Assembly (NCBI RefSeq): GCF_032854445.1
Contig: NC_088306.1
Location: 20,309,764 to 20,373,763 of the forward strand
Origin: Liolophura sinensis
Taxonomy: Eukaryota > Mollusca > Polyplacophora > Chitonida > Chitonidae
Direction of reading: 5' to 3'
Length of the DNA stretch: 64,000 nucleotides
Made by a program: the position numbers and the translations under genes. Every line of letters starts with the position of its first letter. Within the stretch, counting starts at the first letter, position 1. The notes beneath the pieces were generated by a model. That model was not told where the DNA came from, searched no databases, and was given only the letters and a program-made list of their open reading frames with translations. Of this stretch, positions 33,860-47,362 are shown piece after piece.

Positions 33860-36690
33860 GGCGCTAATGAGTTATAATGAGCTGGAAGTTTCCCGCTAAT
33901 TGGCTGCATAAACGAAAAAGCTAATTATGAAGTCTGGTAGTGGTCTGTATATTAGCCCCTGATTAGTATTGTCCATTCTCTATATGAGAATGTGCCAATT
34001 AGTTTTGATGTCAATTAACTGTTGATTAAGACTAACCAGTCTGTTGGAAAAGTAATACGTGAACGTGAACAGAAGGCAACGCAGCACCACATGCTCATCA
34101 GACTAAGTTGTCGTGACAAGGAGTGGCAGAGAGTCGCACTCTTCTTGTTTGCTTAACCTTAATTGCGTGGATTTCTTTTGCATGAAGATCAATTACTCCG
34201 CTGTTGCAGACTAATGGGGCTTACCTAACCACATACATGTCCTTTTTTTTTTTTCCTTTTTTCCTTTTTCGTGTATCCTTGGTTCGAACAGAGAAGAAAT
34301 GTTCCCCGCAAAAATCGATGAAATTGATGTCGATTTGGTCGTTTCCCTTTTTTCTGGAGATTTTTTTCCTGGGGATTTTTTCTTTTCTCTTATTCTGTCT
34401 GTTATTTTTTCCCCTTTTTGTGTTTTTTTTTTTTTTTATATCTTTTGCCCCCGACATTTGACATTTGTGCTCAAGATGGCATGATGAGTGTAATACAGTT
34501 TTTGGTCTGCCGATCAGTGTTTGTCTCCATCCAAATTCTTGTCCGTGCCTCACTCATGTTGTAGTTCATTTTTACCTTTTTATGAAATTAACACAATTGC
34601 ATAAATTGACTTCAGCTCGAAATGAAATTAACTAGACTGTCCATGGTAAGGCGCATATTTCACAAGTGTGTAATCTCATCAGTCTAAACAGTACAACACA
34701 TTGTTCACCAGGGGCTGTTGTTTTTTGTTTTTTTTTTTTTTGTTGTTGTTTTTTTTTTTTTAATTTGCCTATTTGTATGCACTTGGAATGATGAAAGAAT
34801 TAATGGTGTTTAAAACATGTTTTTGTGTTTACAGTAAGACTCAAATGACTTGATATCTTTAGCATAGAAGTTGTACATGTCGCCTGTTTTGGACAAACGA
34901 AACTTTTCTTTGATGTACAAAATCCCTCTGTTTAGACTTCTTACACTAAAACCCCCAGCCAGCATGTCTTTTCTTGGAACAATTACTCTAAGAGCAATCA
35001 GTCTTAGTGGGTAGATGCCATTAGCTTGACCTTTTGTAGACTCCCCATCTGTGTGGACAGGGGCGGAACTTGATCAGCTAATCAGAGACTGGAAGACAAT
35101 GCTGGCCGTGAATAATAGATGAGCGCCGCACCGGCAAGTGTTTCTTAGGGGAATCATCCTTCAGGGGTTCTTCTGTTCTATTCTTATCTTTGGCTACACC
35201 TGCCCTCTTTTCATGGGCTGTTTTTTTTCCCTCTTACGACGAAGATCAGTGAAGAGCGTACATGACCATTATTTTCTGTTTGATGGACACAAGAGGCTGA
35301 GGGTCTGTTTTATACTATGAGGTATCCCCTGACAGCTCAGCAAAGCCAAACTCTGGTCAAGTTAATAAAAAGTCAAGAAGAAAATCATCAGCTTGGGGGT
35401 GTTGCACAGCACAAAAGAGTGGTCAAACAGGGGGAGGGAATTCTGTAATTAATATCGCGCCTTTCACAGTCACACAGGGACCATTATAACGCAGAACGCA
35501 GCCCTATGTTTTAATGGACAGCTCGTGGAGCATCGCTTGGCAGCCGCCTCCAGGCATACAGTCACATCTCTGTTAACCCATGCCAGAATTCTCCATTTCT
35601 GCTCAATTTATTTGTAAAACATGGCACTATAGACTGTGTGTAAGTTGAGTGATTTTGACATATTAATGCCTGTAGGCTATTTGGAAGATTTTAAGGATTC
35701 CTGCAAATGGATGGAATTTGATAGATTTTTTTTTTAAAACTCCTCATTAGGCCACATCTATGTGTATGCCCACGAATACAGAAACCTAAATCTGTCTGAC
35801 AACACCTTTTTCTGGACTTGACAAGGGAACAGCCCAGGACTGAACTGATGAAATTCAATCTTAGACTCTAAGACTTCTCATCTATGAAGACTGTGGTCGG
35901 ATTTCATCCAGACAGGATAGGTGGAGCGCAGATCATGTAAAGTGGTATTAAAGTCATCATAGTCCAAAGATCTGTCTCTACACGTGGTTCTGCAAACCCC
36001 TCGTGATTTGGGTGAGGAATTACTGCCAATGTAGATTCTGGGACATCGTGTGTGTATCAGTGTGTGTTGGGTACACCCAGCCGGCGTGAGAGGGCAATAG
36101 GTGATGGCACAGCGAGCTTCATTGTTTCCTATCATCTCTTATCTTGGACGGGCTCCAGAGGAGTTCACAACCCCTTTGTAGACTTGCCAGCAAGTCCGTA
36201 GTGATCTCCAAATCAGAAGTTTATACCAAAAGACGTTGGTCATGTTACTTCATGTGACACGCGAAACACGAAAGCTTTGGTGCATTGTTTCATGTGATGA
36301 CAATAGGATGATATCACCAGAGCCAACCCTCTAACCTCAGCTTACTTTGATGACATATAATAGCTAATCACAAGTGTGCCTTTTGCAGGCCTTGACATTT
36401 GAGAACATTCCTAATCTGTAACATTCTCTTTGGAACACAAAACGTGCTCTTGACAGGATTAATCGTAGTTAATAGACTCGAGTAGGACTTCTCATGCGGA
36501 CCAGCAGATGGTTTGATAATTGGCCTGTCTGTAAACTCCGACCCCTGCCATCAGTTGTGTCTGATCATTGCCCTGAAGGAAGCAGCAGGTGACTGTGACG
36601 TGCAGAAGCGAAAAGTTATGACTTGTGTTTTCAGCAGTCAACAGGAGCCCATCGTCAGTGTAGGAGAGGTCAGGTGGATATCAGTCTAAA
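33860..36690. other. Unique intronic sequence; TAAT-rich segment at its start
   Basis: 33860-34036 is dense in TAAT/ATTA words. Poly-T stretches lie at 34235-34265, 34425-34437 and 34728-34760. No gene or mobile element recognised. Confidence 0.45.
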
Positions 36691-36868
36691 CATGCCACCC
36701 TGGAAACTCTAGTGCACAGTGTGACACTGGACGTAGATATACTAAACAACGGAAACAAGCTACCCTGGAGAGAATAGTGCTCAGTGCAACAGTGGAAGTA
36801 GGTATACATGACAGCCAAAACATGCAACCCTGGAGACTCGAGTGCTCAGTGTAACAGTGGATGTAGAG
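36688..36868 (+). repeat. About 65-bp tandem repeat, nearly 3 copies
   Basis: ACCCTGGA preceded by CATGC/AAGCT recurs at 36691, 36756 and 36821, each followed by AGTGCTCAGTG-type and CAGTGGA(A/T)GTAG words. Copies are diverged. Confidence 0.82.
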
Positions 36869-39800
36869 TGGATTATCAATAGACTTTTTCTGATTGGTGA
36901 AATTGTCGCAAAGTTTCATGACTCAGATGAGGATGCCTGTTATATGCTCTCAGGGTAGTGTTTTCGCGACTGTCTTAGCTTTTGTGAGCTCAGAGTTTAT
37001 AACGGTAAATCAATGAAGACATACAAGTAAATGCTTACAACAACAACAACCTGGACAGGTTAAGACGGTTATTTTGTCCTATTTTTCCATTGTGTAATAA
37101 ATCAGCTAGGGTGAGATTAAAGCATTTACAAGCAATTAATTTCTTAATTAATTACAAGAAATTAATTTCTTAATGTTTTTTTTTTGTGTTTGTTTTTAAA
37201 GAGAAATTCCACCAAAAACTGAAGCAGGCATGTGGCTGTGAGGACATATATGACATTTTCTGGGATAAATTTTTCTGTTCCGTATAGGATTATCAGAGTA
37301 GGAGATATCCCTGCAGCAATTCGATCCAAATTGGAATGAATTTGCTCCACGTTTAACCAAAAAAAAAAAAAAGAGTAAAATCCTGAAAATTGGCAACACG
37401 TCTAGGGAATATCATGTATGCGACAGAGATTAATTGGTGGGTTAATTTGGTCATGCATATTCACGTCTGATTGCTGACTTTGTGGACGCGCCCCGTCCGT
37501 GTGAAATCCGTGTGGATTATATGAGAATGATCAGCGGGATGTATCAGAGATTCCCAGACGTCTACCAGAATTTAGCACCAGTCCAATCAGAGCGATGATA
37601 AATCACCAGATTTTCATGCCTGTTGAACTCGACACTTTTCCGTAGTATCAGCCCCTGCCAAGGACAAGTTTTAATGACAATATCGCTGTCAAACCTCAAG
37701 TAGGTTGGAGGCAATTTGACTTCTAATTAGTATTCCGCAATGTGATATTTGAAACAGGAATGTGGAACGCTGTGCAAGGAAGTAAGCTGGGCCAGTTGTA
37801 ATCTTCTTTGGTACCATAACCATTGAGTTCTCCCTGCAGATAATCGTTGGTATTACCCATGCCATCTCCAGGCTGATAAGTTCTATGTCGTAATTTCCGC
37901 AGCAGTTATGATTGAGTCCTTCACAGGAAACCACTAGAATTGAAATAAATCTATTGACAGGCACAAATTTAGCAAGAAAAAAAGCTCGCAATTTGAAACA
38001 TGTCCAATAATAATACTTGTTTAAATGATCATGGGTACAGAGCTTAGATCGATGCATTGGCAATAGCAAGATATTGGTAACAATTTTTCCCTTCATCATT
38101 TTTGCTTTTTTTTTTTTTTCTTTCCTTGTTTCGACCGGGAAAATGATATGAGCTAAGGTTAGATCCGCTACATGGCTAGAGTAAAACACTAGGCCCCCTG
38201 ATGGAAAGGTGGATGAAGAATTCATGATCAGCACCCTGCATCAGACAAGCCAGCTAACCTGAAGTTAGCTTAGGTTGTAGGTGACAAGAGAGTTGCACAA
38301 GGATTTGATGGTGTTCCACGGCTAACACAGTAGCATTTTGTCACACACATAAACCCTAATCAGTGTAAGTGGCAAGCCTCGTATGTACGCAGCTCATACA
38401 GGAGCAGATAGTAGTAACAGAAGCTGTGTACGTGTTCCCGCCAAAGACTGGCCCAGTGAGCGCTGATATCTCCATGCACGAAGATAGATGATTTGTCTGC
38501 ACGCGACATGACAGCGTTAAACACTTGACATGTAAGCAATCACATCGGAATTGCGGAAAATTCAATGGTTTTATTTTTTGGCCCCCAATTTCTCAGTGAA
38601 AAACAGCTGGTCTGTGTTATGCTTAAAGCTGCCTTCCAGGCCATGGGGGAGGCTGAAGGCAATAATACAGCTGTGTTAAAGGCCACTGGTTTTTCCTCAT
38701 GTTGATAGGGATGAAATTTCTAGAGGTACTTGCCAGTGGTAAAACCAATGCCGTGTTCCCTGCCTGGATTAACTGACATTTGAACCTCGGGATAACAAGC
38801 ATGCCATCGGATACAACTGAAATCTATTTAAAAATTCAGTGATAAATTTAATTACGGCTTTTTTTGCCCCCACCCAACCCTCTCCCCCTAGTGGAGTTGA
38901 TGTTGTGGAAAAGTGTGTTGAACTGTGGAGCCAATTACAGCTCACGAGAGCCACCAGGCTTCGACGCTACATCGGATGCATCTGTTTTTCTGTGTATTGT
39001 TTTGACAGGAACTCCAATATTCTTGACTTTATTCAACCATCCCAAGATCTCTACTTCGGATGGATACCAGCAGGGGTGCAAGGAGATTGGGGACTTCCAC
39101 TCGACACAGAAAACATCTCTGAAAAAACTGTGTGAGAAAAAGAAAAAAAAACAGCTTCACCTCCTAGTGTTAGGAGGTTGAGTGAATTTTTGGAATGGGT
39201 CACGAATTCTGCATGTAATGTGATCCGGTTGCATTGTGCCACGTTTTATAGTCAGTGAAAGGTGAAGTTCTTCAGGGAAAAAAATTCAAAGATATTTGTA
39301 GGAAATTATACCAGAGGTCTCGTTGGAGTTGAAAGATTTGTAATTGTCAGTGCATTCAACCAGTGACTATTTTTTTTTTAATATTCCCATGCCAACCTCT
39401 AGGCGCATGTGAAAACGGCTGAGGAGCGAAAAAAATTAGGAGGTGTCGGAAACCCCGCTGTGCTAATTTGAATCCCGTCAGATCCATGGTGACAGGAAAG
39501 ATATGTTACTCTTCAGAAGTGGAGGTGTGAAAGCTTAATTGGGGTTGATAGGCCATTTAGTACCTCACTCACGTATCAACTCTTCTCGAACCTCTTGTGA
39601 AGCAAAGAGTAGATGGGTCACCTGTTCTTTTGTCATGAAAGTACTAAAGCCGTAGCATGGAGTATAATTGAACAGCACGGCCCTGTGAGGCTTTTTGCTC
39701 TTACCTCGACCATCTGAGCTGTGAATGGCCTGGAAAATACGTCGAGAGATTGCACAGAATTATACTTCAGGCATTAGGCGGAATAATTATCAGTGACTCG

Positions 39801-39918
39801 GCGATTTATCATGATGGCAGCGCTTATATTGGCCAGCAGTGTTGTTGTTGCTGACTGATATTTCGTGTGCGCGTGTTGTGTTTTTTTGGTTTCCCCTGTC
39901 CCTATCTCTGCTCCGGCT
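36869..39918. other. Unique intronic sequence
   Basis: No mobile element or exon supported. A 180-codon frame on the - strand (37689-38234) has no recognisable domain and biased Lys/hydrophobic content typical of chance frames. Confidence 0.45.
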
Positions 39919-40240
39919 ATGGTATGCCTAAGGGTTCAGGAGAACACCATTTCCCATGACGTCCATGTGCTTAGGGTTTGGCGCATTTTATTGGCAAGGA
40001 AACTTCTTTGGCTACGACTTTGGTTCGTAATGCTCTCCTGGTGGCAGCGTACCAAGCCACGCGGGAAAGTCGTCAGCTTTCGCAAATATGTTGACACCAT
40101 TACATATGATGCTGGATGGTTTAGCAACATGGTTGTAAGTTACCTCCCCTTTGTTTTGTTTTTTTTTCTTACTTGTGCTGCTGCTGTGCCTGTTGTTGTT
40201 ATTGTGACAGCTTATCGTGGTATGGTCTTGCATTGTCGGA

Positions 40241-40324
40241 TTGATATCAGTAGTTGCATCATGTTAAATTGATATCAGTAATTGTATCATGTTGTATTGA
40301 TATCAGTAATTGTATCATGTTGTA
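40241..40324 (+). repeat. 28-bp tandem repeat, 3 copies
   Basis: GATATCAGTAATTGTATCAT recurs at 40243, 40271 and 40299, exactly 28 bp apart, with few changes. Confidence 0.92.
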
Positions 40325-43300
40325 AATATGTAACATTAATCAAAGCTAAAATATATTGTCATTTGATTGCCCTATGAAACACCAATTCTGAATATCGGGC
40401 CAATTGAGCCCAGTGGGACTGGTGCCCAGTATTAATCATATAATACATGACATGGTGCTTCTCTTAGGTGTGATGCACTTTTCATTATTGTCATTAATAA
40501 TAATTAATACACACGTCCTTCAGTTCTTACGAGCAGTTGTCTTAATTAATATCATGAAATTCAATGAATATTTTGTTCTGTTGCATCACCCAAGGTGTTT
40601 TTCTTTCCAGGAAAAACTTTTATAGGCAACAAAATATCAAACCTGTACAGCAGATATATTATTACTTCACAATTTTAATGTGCAGTGTGTGTTTATATAC
40701 TGGTTTTGTTACTACAGATTTATGTAAGAGCGAATAAAAATGCTAACTGGAAGTGTTTAGAGACATGTAACAAAAAACAAAGGCTTTGTTTTAAACTTCA
40801 AGCTACACCTATATCTTTACATTAAGACGCAAGAGTTCCACATGAACTTTCGTTGAAATTTTGGTTGAAGTTTGGCTTTTCTTCTTCACCATGTCTATTG
40901 TGTGATTTTAAGTTTAAACTGGGACTGTTATATAAGTTAATATTTTGGACATATAATTTTCTAGCGCATTAAGGGTTGTAACTTTCGTGTAAAAATAACT
41001 TGATTTAAATGTACGGCTTTGTTCAATGGGAAGTCATCGATTTATTTCATTGGTTGTCGCGTCGTCTTTTCTTAATACAGACACACCACTTAACATTCCA
41101 ATAAGTTCTCTTATTATGAGGTGGTGAAGGTTTTGTACATGCGGGACACAGGTGATTTGGCCCTGAATTTGATACCCCATTTATAGCTGGCGCTATCACA
41201 ATCTCCCACCACAATCACAGCCACTTGATTGTGTCATGAACAGTCCAATAGAGACATTACCAGGGACATTCAAATACAATTTATTTATGAAAGGCACCAT
41301 TTCTTTTTTTTTTTTCTTGCATCACGCTATTTATATTGAAGGCACTTTGATGAATGCTTTGGTTTTGCCCAGTTCACCAGAAACATGTTCTGCCCACAAA
41401 CCATGCTCTGAACGTCAAACTGACAATTGCAAATGGCTTCATTTTCAGAAAGAAAAAAAAAAGTAAGGTTTCATTTTTCACGATTTTGGTCGTGAGCCAT
41501 TGATGGCAGTGGGTGCGATTTCTGATTGATGGACCTGCATCAGACAAGCTGGCAAGTGTTTCTCTTCAAGAGAGAACACAATGATTAGTCGTTGGCCGTC
41601 TGTTTTCGACGAGAACTCTTCAGCCTCTGTAACAGGCTCGGCAGTCTCCACTCGCACTTTGGGTAACACCTTCATTACGAAACTGTCACTCTGGTTAACT
41701 CAAGCCCTCATCATCAAGCACTGACTTTTATCTTCGACCACGGAAAACATCAATGAAAGAAAAGCTCACAGGCACTAGAAGCAAGTCCTCAGAGTGTCTC
41801 TTTGACAGATGCAAACACACTCAAGGCTATCAAGTTGCGTTATTAGGATATATGGAACATAAAAGGTTGATCAAGTTTCAAGGGTCCGTGGTGACATGTT
41901 TTTCATTAAGGTTTTTTCAGATTTGCTGGACTGTCCTTTTCAACTGCAGTGGTTGACTGATGCAAAAACGATTCTATCAGTTCTTTATTTTAAACTCCTT
42001 TGTCAGAGCTTTGTTGGTCAGTTCTGTATCTGGACCACCTCTTTTCGTGGAAATTCAAGATGTCATCTTGACTTTCACTGCATCTTTCTGTTGAGGATAA
42101 TGCAACCATTTTTGTTTTGTTTTGTTTTTTGTCCCTGTGATGTTTTCTCACCTGTGGTAAAAGAGCTTTTCTGATACAACTTCCCTCTGGCCTAATCACT
42201 TAAGGCTTACTGATTGTGAGGTTGTGACAGAAAAAGAGGTTAAGAGTCAAGTCAAGAGCTTAGAAATATACCCAAAAATCAAAGAACCTGCCATATAGGA
42301 ACTGAGTATTGGTAATTCTGTGTGTTGAATTTGATGTAAACAGATGAGTGAATTCATTACACAGCATGTTGAGAGCACTAGCAAACAAAATACCTAGCAG
42401 AAAATAAAATGAAATAAAAATAAAGAACGAAAAAAAAAAGAATATAATGCAATTATTTAAATTTATATAAAGTTTATATCATAGTTTTTTTCAAAGGTTT
42501 ACACACTGTTGGCATACATGTATACCCAAAATAATCTTTGTGTACAGAAATGCCTTTTCTTTGCTTCTTTTTGGTTAAGAGCTGAAGTTGAAAAAAAGGG
42601 GAATTTGAAGTTACTATCATGTGGTGAAATTCCATCAGTTCATTGAAGAACCAGCTTTTCACAATGATCATCTGAGCATGGGCTCATTGACTAAGAAAAC
42701 TGCCAAAAAAAAAATGTTAAATAAAAAGCTAAAGTATACTTCTAAAATGTTTGTAACACTACATCATCTTCTGCCAGATCATACCTTGTAATTCTCTTAG
42801 AATAATACTAACACTGAAGTTTGTCTTGTAAAAATTCACTTCTGGAGCATATAAAGGGTTTAAAAGGATACTTTTGATGCCAACATTTCTTATGACAAAT
42901 TAATAAGACTTTGCAAAAAAAAACTCTTCAGTGACCATTTTAGGTGTATAAATCAACCAGCATCAAGCAAAATGTGTCACTTGAAAAATGCTAAACACTG
43001 TGAAAAACAGTGTGTGATCCAAACTGCAATAGCCTCATAGTTTTTCTTACAGGCTTGTAATATTTGTTCTCATTGGCATACTGTTGTCTCTGTTGGAAAG
43101 GTGTAGTCTTGCCTGTATATCAGTCATATGATCGTCAATAACAAGTATTGATCAAGTTCCAGTCGATAGATGATGGATATTGAACTCACTGTATATCATA
43201 CGTGATACCGTTATCAGCAGAATACATGTATGAATGAGTAATCGCTGTTTTGTTACTGCCTCGTTGGCATATCGAATGTTATTGAACCTTTATAATTACC

Positions 43301-46300
43301 CTCAGTCGACCCTTATGTTGCCCTTTCCCAATACACCCTTTACATTGATTATTGGACTTTATTATGACCTCGCTTGATGAAATGTTGTCCCAGATTTACT
43401 TGGACGTCCAAGGCATTGTCTTGAAATGTTAGTTCTGGTGATGCTCTGGTCAGGATTAAGGTTTGTGGAGCGTTCCTCTTCGCCCAGGTGAAGAGGTCAT
43501 GTTGGCTTAGAATAGCCCACAAAAGGAAACTGTTGTGTTCTGCTTTGATTGGATTGGCCGTTGATGAATGTTAACTAAGGGTGCTGCGTTGATCCTATTA
43601 TAAATCAACCCATCTGCGTCCAGGCTGTGGATAATCTCAAGGTTTGCGCTCGTTTACGAATTCTTCCAAGACGGACTGCTGTTCCTCTGCAGTCCTCGAC
43701 TAAAAAGAGGAAGGAGATGTCATGAAGGAACCTGGACTCAAATTAGTCCCCTTGTCACCTGACAATTGGGGAGTCGGCGCGTCTTGGCAGGGAGGGTAAA
43801 AAGTTCCTGTTAACTGCATTTGGCGGACATGAGGTTGAGTGGAGTTGGTGGGTGGTTAGGTTGGAGGGAGGAAAGGTGGGGGGAGTAGGAACAGCATAAA
43901 GAACTGTTACCTTAAGTGACATGGAAAATTTGCCCGCATTCATTGTGTTAAATGGAGTCCGTTGTTAAACTAGTGAGGTCCATGATAGGGTGATCTCCAG
44001 GTCACATATTGGGTCGGGCGAGTAAATTGGTTGCTGAAGTTAATATCAAGATCTGACAGATCCAGTACAGCTGGGGTGATGAACACTTGAACTTCTGGTC
44101 ATACGATGAAAAGTGACGATAGCCTTGTTTCGCCGCAGAGAGCGCCTGTTGGCGTCCATACAGGTACAGGTATATTTGCCTATGGTACATGGCTATGCTG
44201 AGCAGTACGACCTTGGACTCAAATGATGGGACAAGCCTTGGGGAAGCGAAAAATTCATCCATATATAAATCTAACAGTAGGTTTGGTTTATCAGTTTATT
44301 TTATAATAGCTGTGCCTTTGACTTTATTGAGATCTCGTAGATTGGATTTGTTTTTGAAGTTTCTTGTTTTTTTTCAAGAACAGCAAAACAAAATGGCTTC
44401 ACAAAATTCTGTAATTGAGATGTTCAAGATCCAGCTAGATTCAAATGGCCGTCTGGTTTTAATGTTGGAATTATTGTTTATTCCACTGGTGCCTTATGTG
44501 ATATTTCTGTGGAATAGTTGGCATAATCTACCATGTCTTAATGAACTCATCCAGAAAGTTACTCCCTCAGGTGGTATAATTCCAGTAAGACATGTGCTTA
44601 ATTCGAAAATTTTATCCAGGCATTCCTCTGCCCAGTTACACAGCGGCTGGTACCTGGATGTGATTAATTGTAAATTGTGAGGGAATTATAAGATTTGTAT
44701 TTTGTGTATTTTTCCCGATTGATGCCTCCTTAGATAAATGAGTCCCAAGATAAATTAAGAACAGACTTTCCCCCGGAGTACAAAACACTGATTCTGTTGG
44801 GAGCCATTTGTAAAGCAGCAAAGTTAATCCTTTATTCGAAAGGATTAAACTTCTCAAAATCTAACAATTCTTTTCTGCTAAGAAAGCCGTAAAATTTAAT
44901 TACGGTTGTCACTAGAAAACTCTCCCAAGGTGAATTTCAGCAGCTCTTTTGTGAACTTTGCACAAGTTCTGCTTTTTACCGTAAAATTGAGGCATTGTTA
45001 TAGCGTTATTTGTCCCTAATTGTCACAGGATTTCTTATCAGTGCAATTGTCTATCACACCATAAATCTTGGCAGTAAAAAAGTTAAGGATGTAAGTAATT
45101 ATGTGAATTTGACTTTTTCAAGGTTAAATCAGTTTTTCTTGTCCGATGAGATCAGATTTTCTTCATGTCTTCATTTCTGTAATCATTTCAAATTAGCCTC
45201 TAGTATTATAAATCCTGAAGCCATTTTGTTGTACGGTTAAGCCTTGATAGGCTCAATTGACGCCAGAGACTTCTTTGGTTCAAAGTAAGGCATTTTGGGA
45301 AAAAGTTTCAAATTGAGAATTTAAGTGCCCACCTGTTAAATGGAAGAAAATGCTGTGTGTGTGTGTGTTTTTATTAAAAGATTAAATTGATTTATTGCTT
45401 GATTCATTGGACACGTTGGACAATGTTTAGTCTTTGTGCATGGGTGAATTTAGACAGTGAGTAGCGTTGAACTAAGTAGAAGATGTCAAACATTAGATAT
45501 ATATATATATATATATACAAAGGTCCTGTGAGACATATTTACATGTGTGTAACTTTTTATGGTTTTAATGCTCGTGGCGTGTCCACATGGGCTTCTAATT
45601 TGCACAGTATTAAAGTAACAAAGTTCATTCTTTGTTCACTGTTGGTACATAATTTGAAATATGATTAAGTCACTTATTGTCATATAAATCTAGTTTGACA
45701 ATTCAGACAATTCTTTGTCATTTAATCAGTATGCTATAGCTCTGATCCCTGATGACTCCATGCAAGATGACTTGAACAACATTGGTCATGTTTCTAGCAT
45801 TTGATGAAGACTTAAAATTACAATGTATTACGTAAAATTTGGTTTGTGAGTAAGTTGTTCATTTTGCCTGAGGTTTATTGATTTTAAAAAGGTGTTTTAA
45901 GGTATGTTTTACAACTAGAAAGTAGGTTGATATTCTACAGGTAAAATGTATGTTTCACATCAGAAGCAATATTAATGGGCTTTTCTGGCTTTTACAAGAT
46001 GGAAGTGAAGCAATTGATATATTATGCATTATTAAGTATAGTACAATGAATGTGTGGTTAAAATGAAATACGATACTTTGTGAACTCTACAAGTTTTAAT
46101 TTGACCAACATGTTTGGCGGCAGTTAATTGAAGATCTGTCTGTGCCTGATGAGTGACAGATTTGCTGTGTCGTAATTGTTTGCCTGGTAAACAAAGAAAA
46201 AAAAAGCCTGATTGTCAGCTATTGATTAGACATAATGAAACTAGGAGCCGTGGTCGAGGATGTTGTCAGACTTATTTTCTGTTATAATAATCTGATGGCA

Positions 46301-47127
46301 CCAAGCGTGCGGGAGTAATCTCCAGCATGTTCGTTTTCTGTTACGTCCAGCTTTAATTGAGTCCCTCAGTATGTCATACCTCAGTCAATTTGCTGGCATT
46401 TCAAAGTGATAGTTTTTGTTTCCATCTAATTGCATCTTTTCTGTTGTTATCAAACTGAAATTTTTATGTCATATAATGTTTCTTTTGGCTTTTTATGTGG
46501 ACTGCTGTGAGTACCCCTTGATGATGCTTTTAACCAAATATCATCTTTTTTTTTTTTTTTCTTAATGGACAGAAAAGATTCATGGTGATACTGTAGTACA
46601 TTTGGTGCAACTATTATGGATTGGTTTTATTTATGGTTCATGGAACAAGTGACATAATTAAGCTTTCATATATTGACTCTTTCTTAGCATCGCTTCTGTG
46701 GGCCTTATGTGAAGTTAGAATAGGCTGATTAGGCTGACACAAAATATTAAACATAAAGGATTTAAAGTTAAAAAGTATATAAACGAGTTTATATGACGGG
46801 ACCCAGTTAATATACTTTAGCTAATTATGGTATTATGTCATATATTCATGATTTAAAAAAAACAAACAGGAACTAATAAAGATGTACAGACATTATATGC
46901 AACAGCAGCAGTTTTAGTTGATATTTAATGTAATGTTACACAGTTATTTTTGGGCCAAATACACAACTGAAGGCTCGGCTTAAAGCCTTAAGACAAGTTC
47001 TGAACAACCAGGCCCAGATGTCTTTGATATGGCAGCCATCTTGTCATGTTACAGTACTTCCTTGGATTTTATTACATCTTCAGGCGTACAAAGGTGAATT
47101 TGATATCTGAACCCTTTGTTTTCTTTT
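40325..47127. other. Unique intronic sequence, no mobile elements seen
   Basis: A short (AT)n run near 45500, otherwise unique AT-rich sequence. A 163-codon + frame at 44189-44680 shows no domain. 46090-46420 is rich in TAATT words and repeat-free. Confidence 0.45.
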
Positions 47128-47322
47128 GCCCTAATTCCTCAAACTTTTCGCATATGATAGATCAACTTTCAATGCAATTTCCCACTTTTATAGTTTGATT
47201 TTGAAGGCAAAACTACATTTTTTTTTCGGGCGGCCAGTTTCAGGGCTTCAAAAAAATTCTTTTTTTTTTTTAACCAGTCTAAACAAAATGATTCCTTCAG
47301 AATAAGGTTGAAGAATTAGATT
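47128..47322 (+). mobile_element. MITE, CCTCAACCTTTTCGCAT family, internal deletion
   Basis: CCCTAATTCCTCAAAC and TTTTCGCATATGA at the left, CAGTTTCAGGGCTTC in the middle, AAGGTTGAAGAATTAGA at the right. The stretch before the right end is shortened and two T-tracts have expanded. Confidence 0.78.
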
Positions 47323-47362
47323 AAGTGAAATATTCTTCATTCCAGAATTAAACAACAATCCA
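47323..47362 (+). mobile_element. Diverged SINE tail next to a MITE
   Basis: TTAAGTGAAATATTCTTCAT and TTAAACAACAATCC resemble the last 40 bp of the Meta-type SINE and directly abut the MITE. Confidence 0.5.

Noticed and set aside
34204-34461. Phe/Leu-rich frame
   Set aside because: It translates poly-T tracts.
38160-38200. SINE tail near GAGTAAAACACTAG
   Set aside because: Only a few bases match and no other SINE block is nearby.
37689-38234. 180-codon frame on the - strand
   Set aside because: No domain, first codon is not ATG in the longest form, composition follows the AT-rich background, no splice structure.
44189-44680. 163-codon + strand frame with a hydrophobic stretch
   Set aside because: No recognisable family and no exon signals. 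A frame of this length in a 64-kb window is uncommon but possible by chance.
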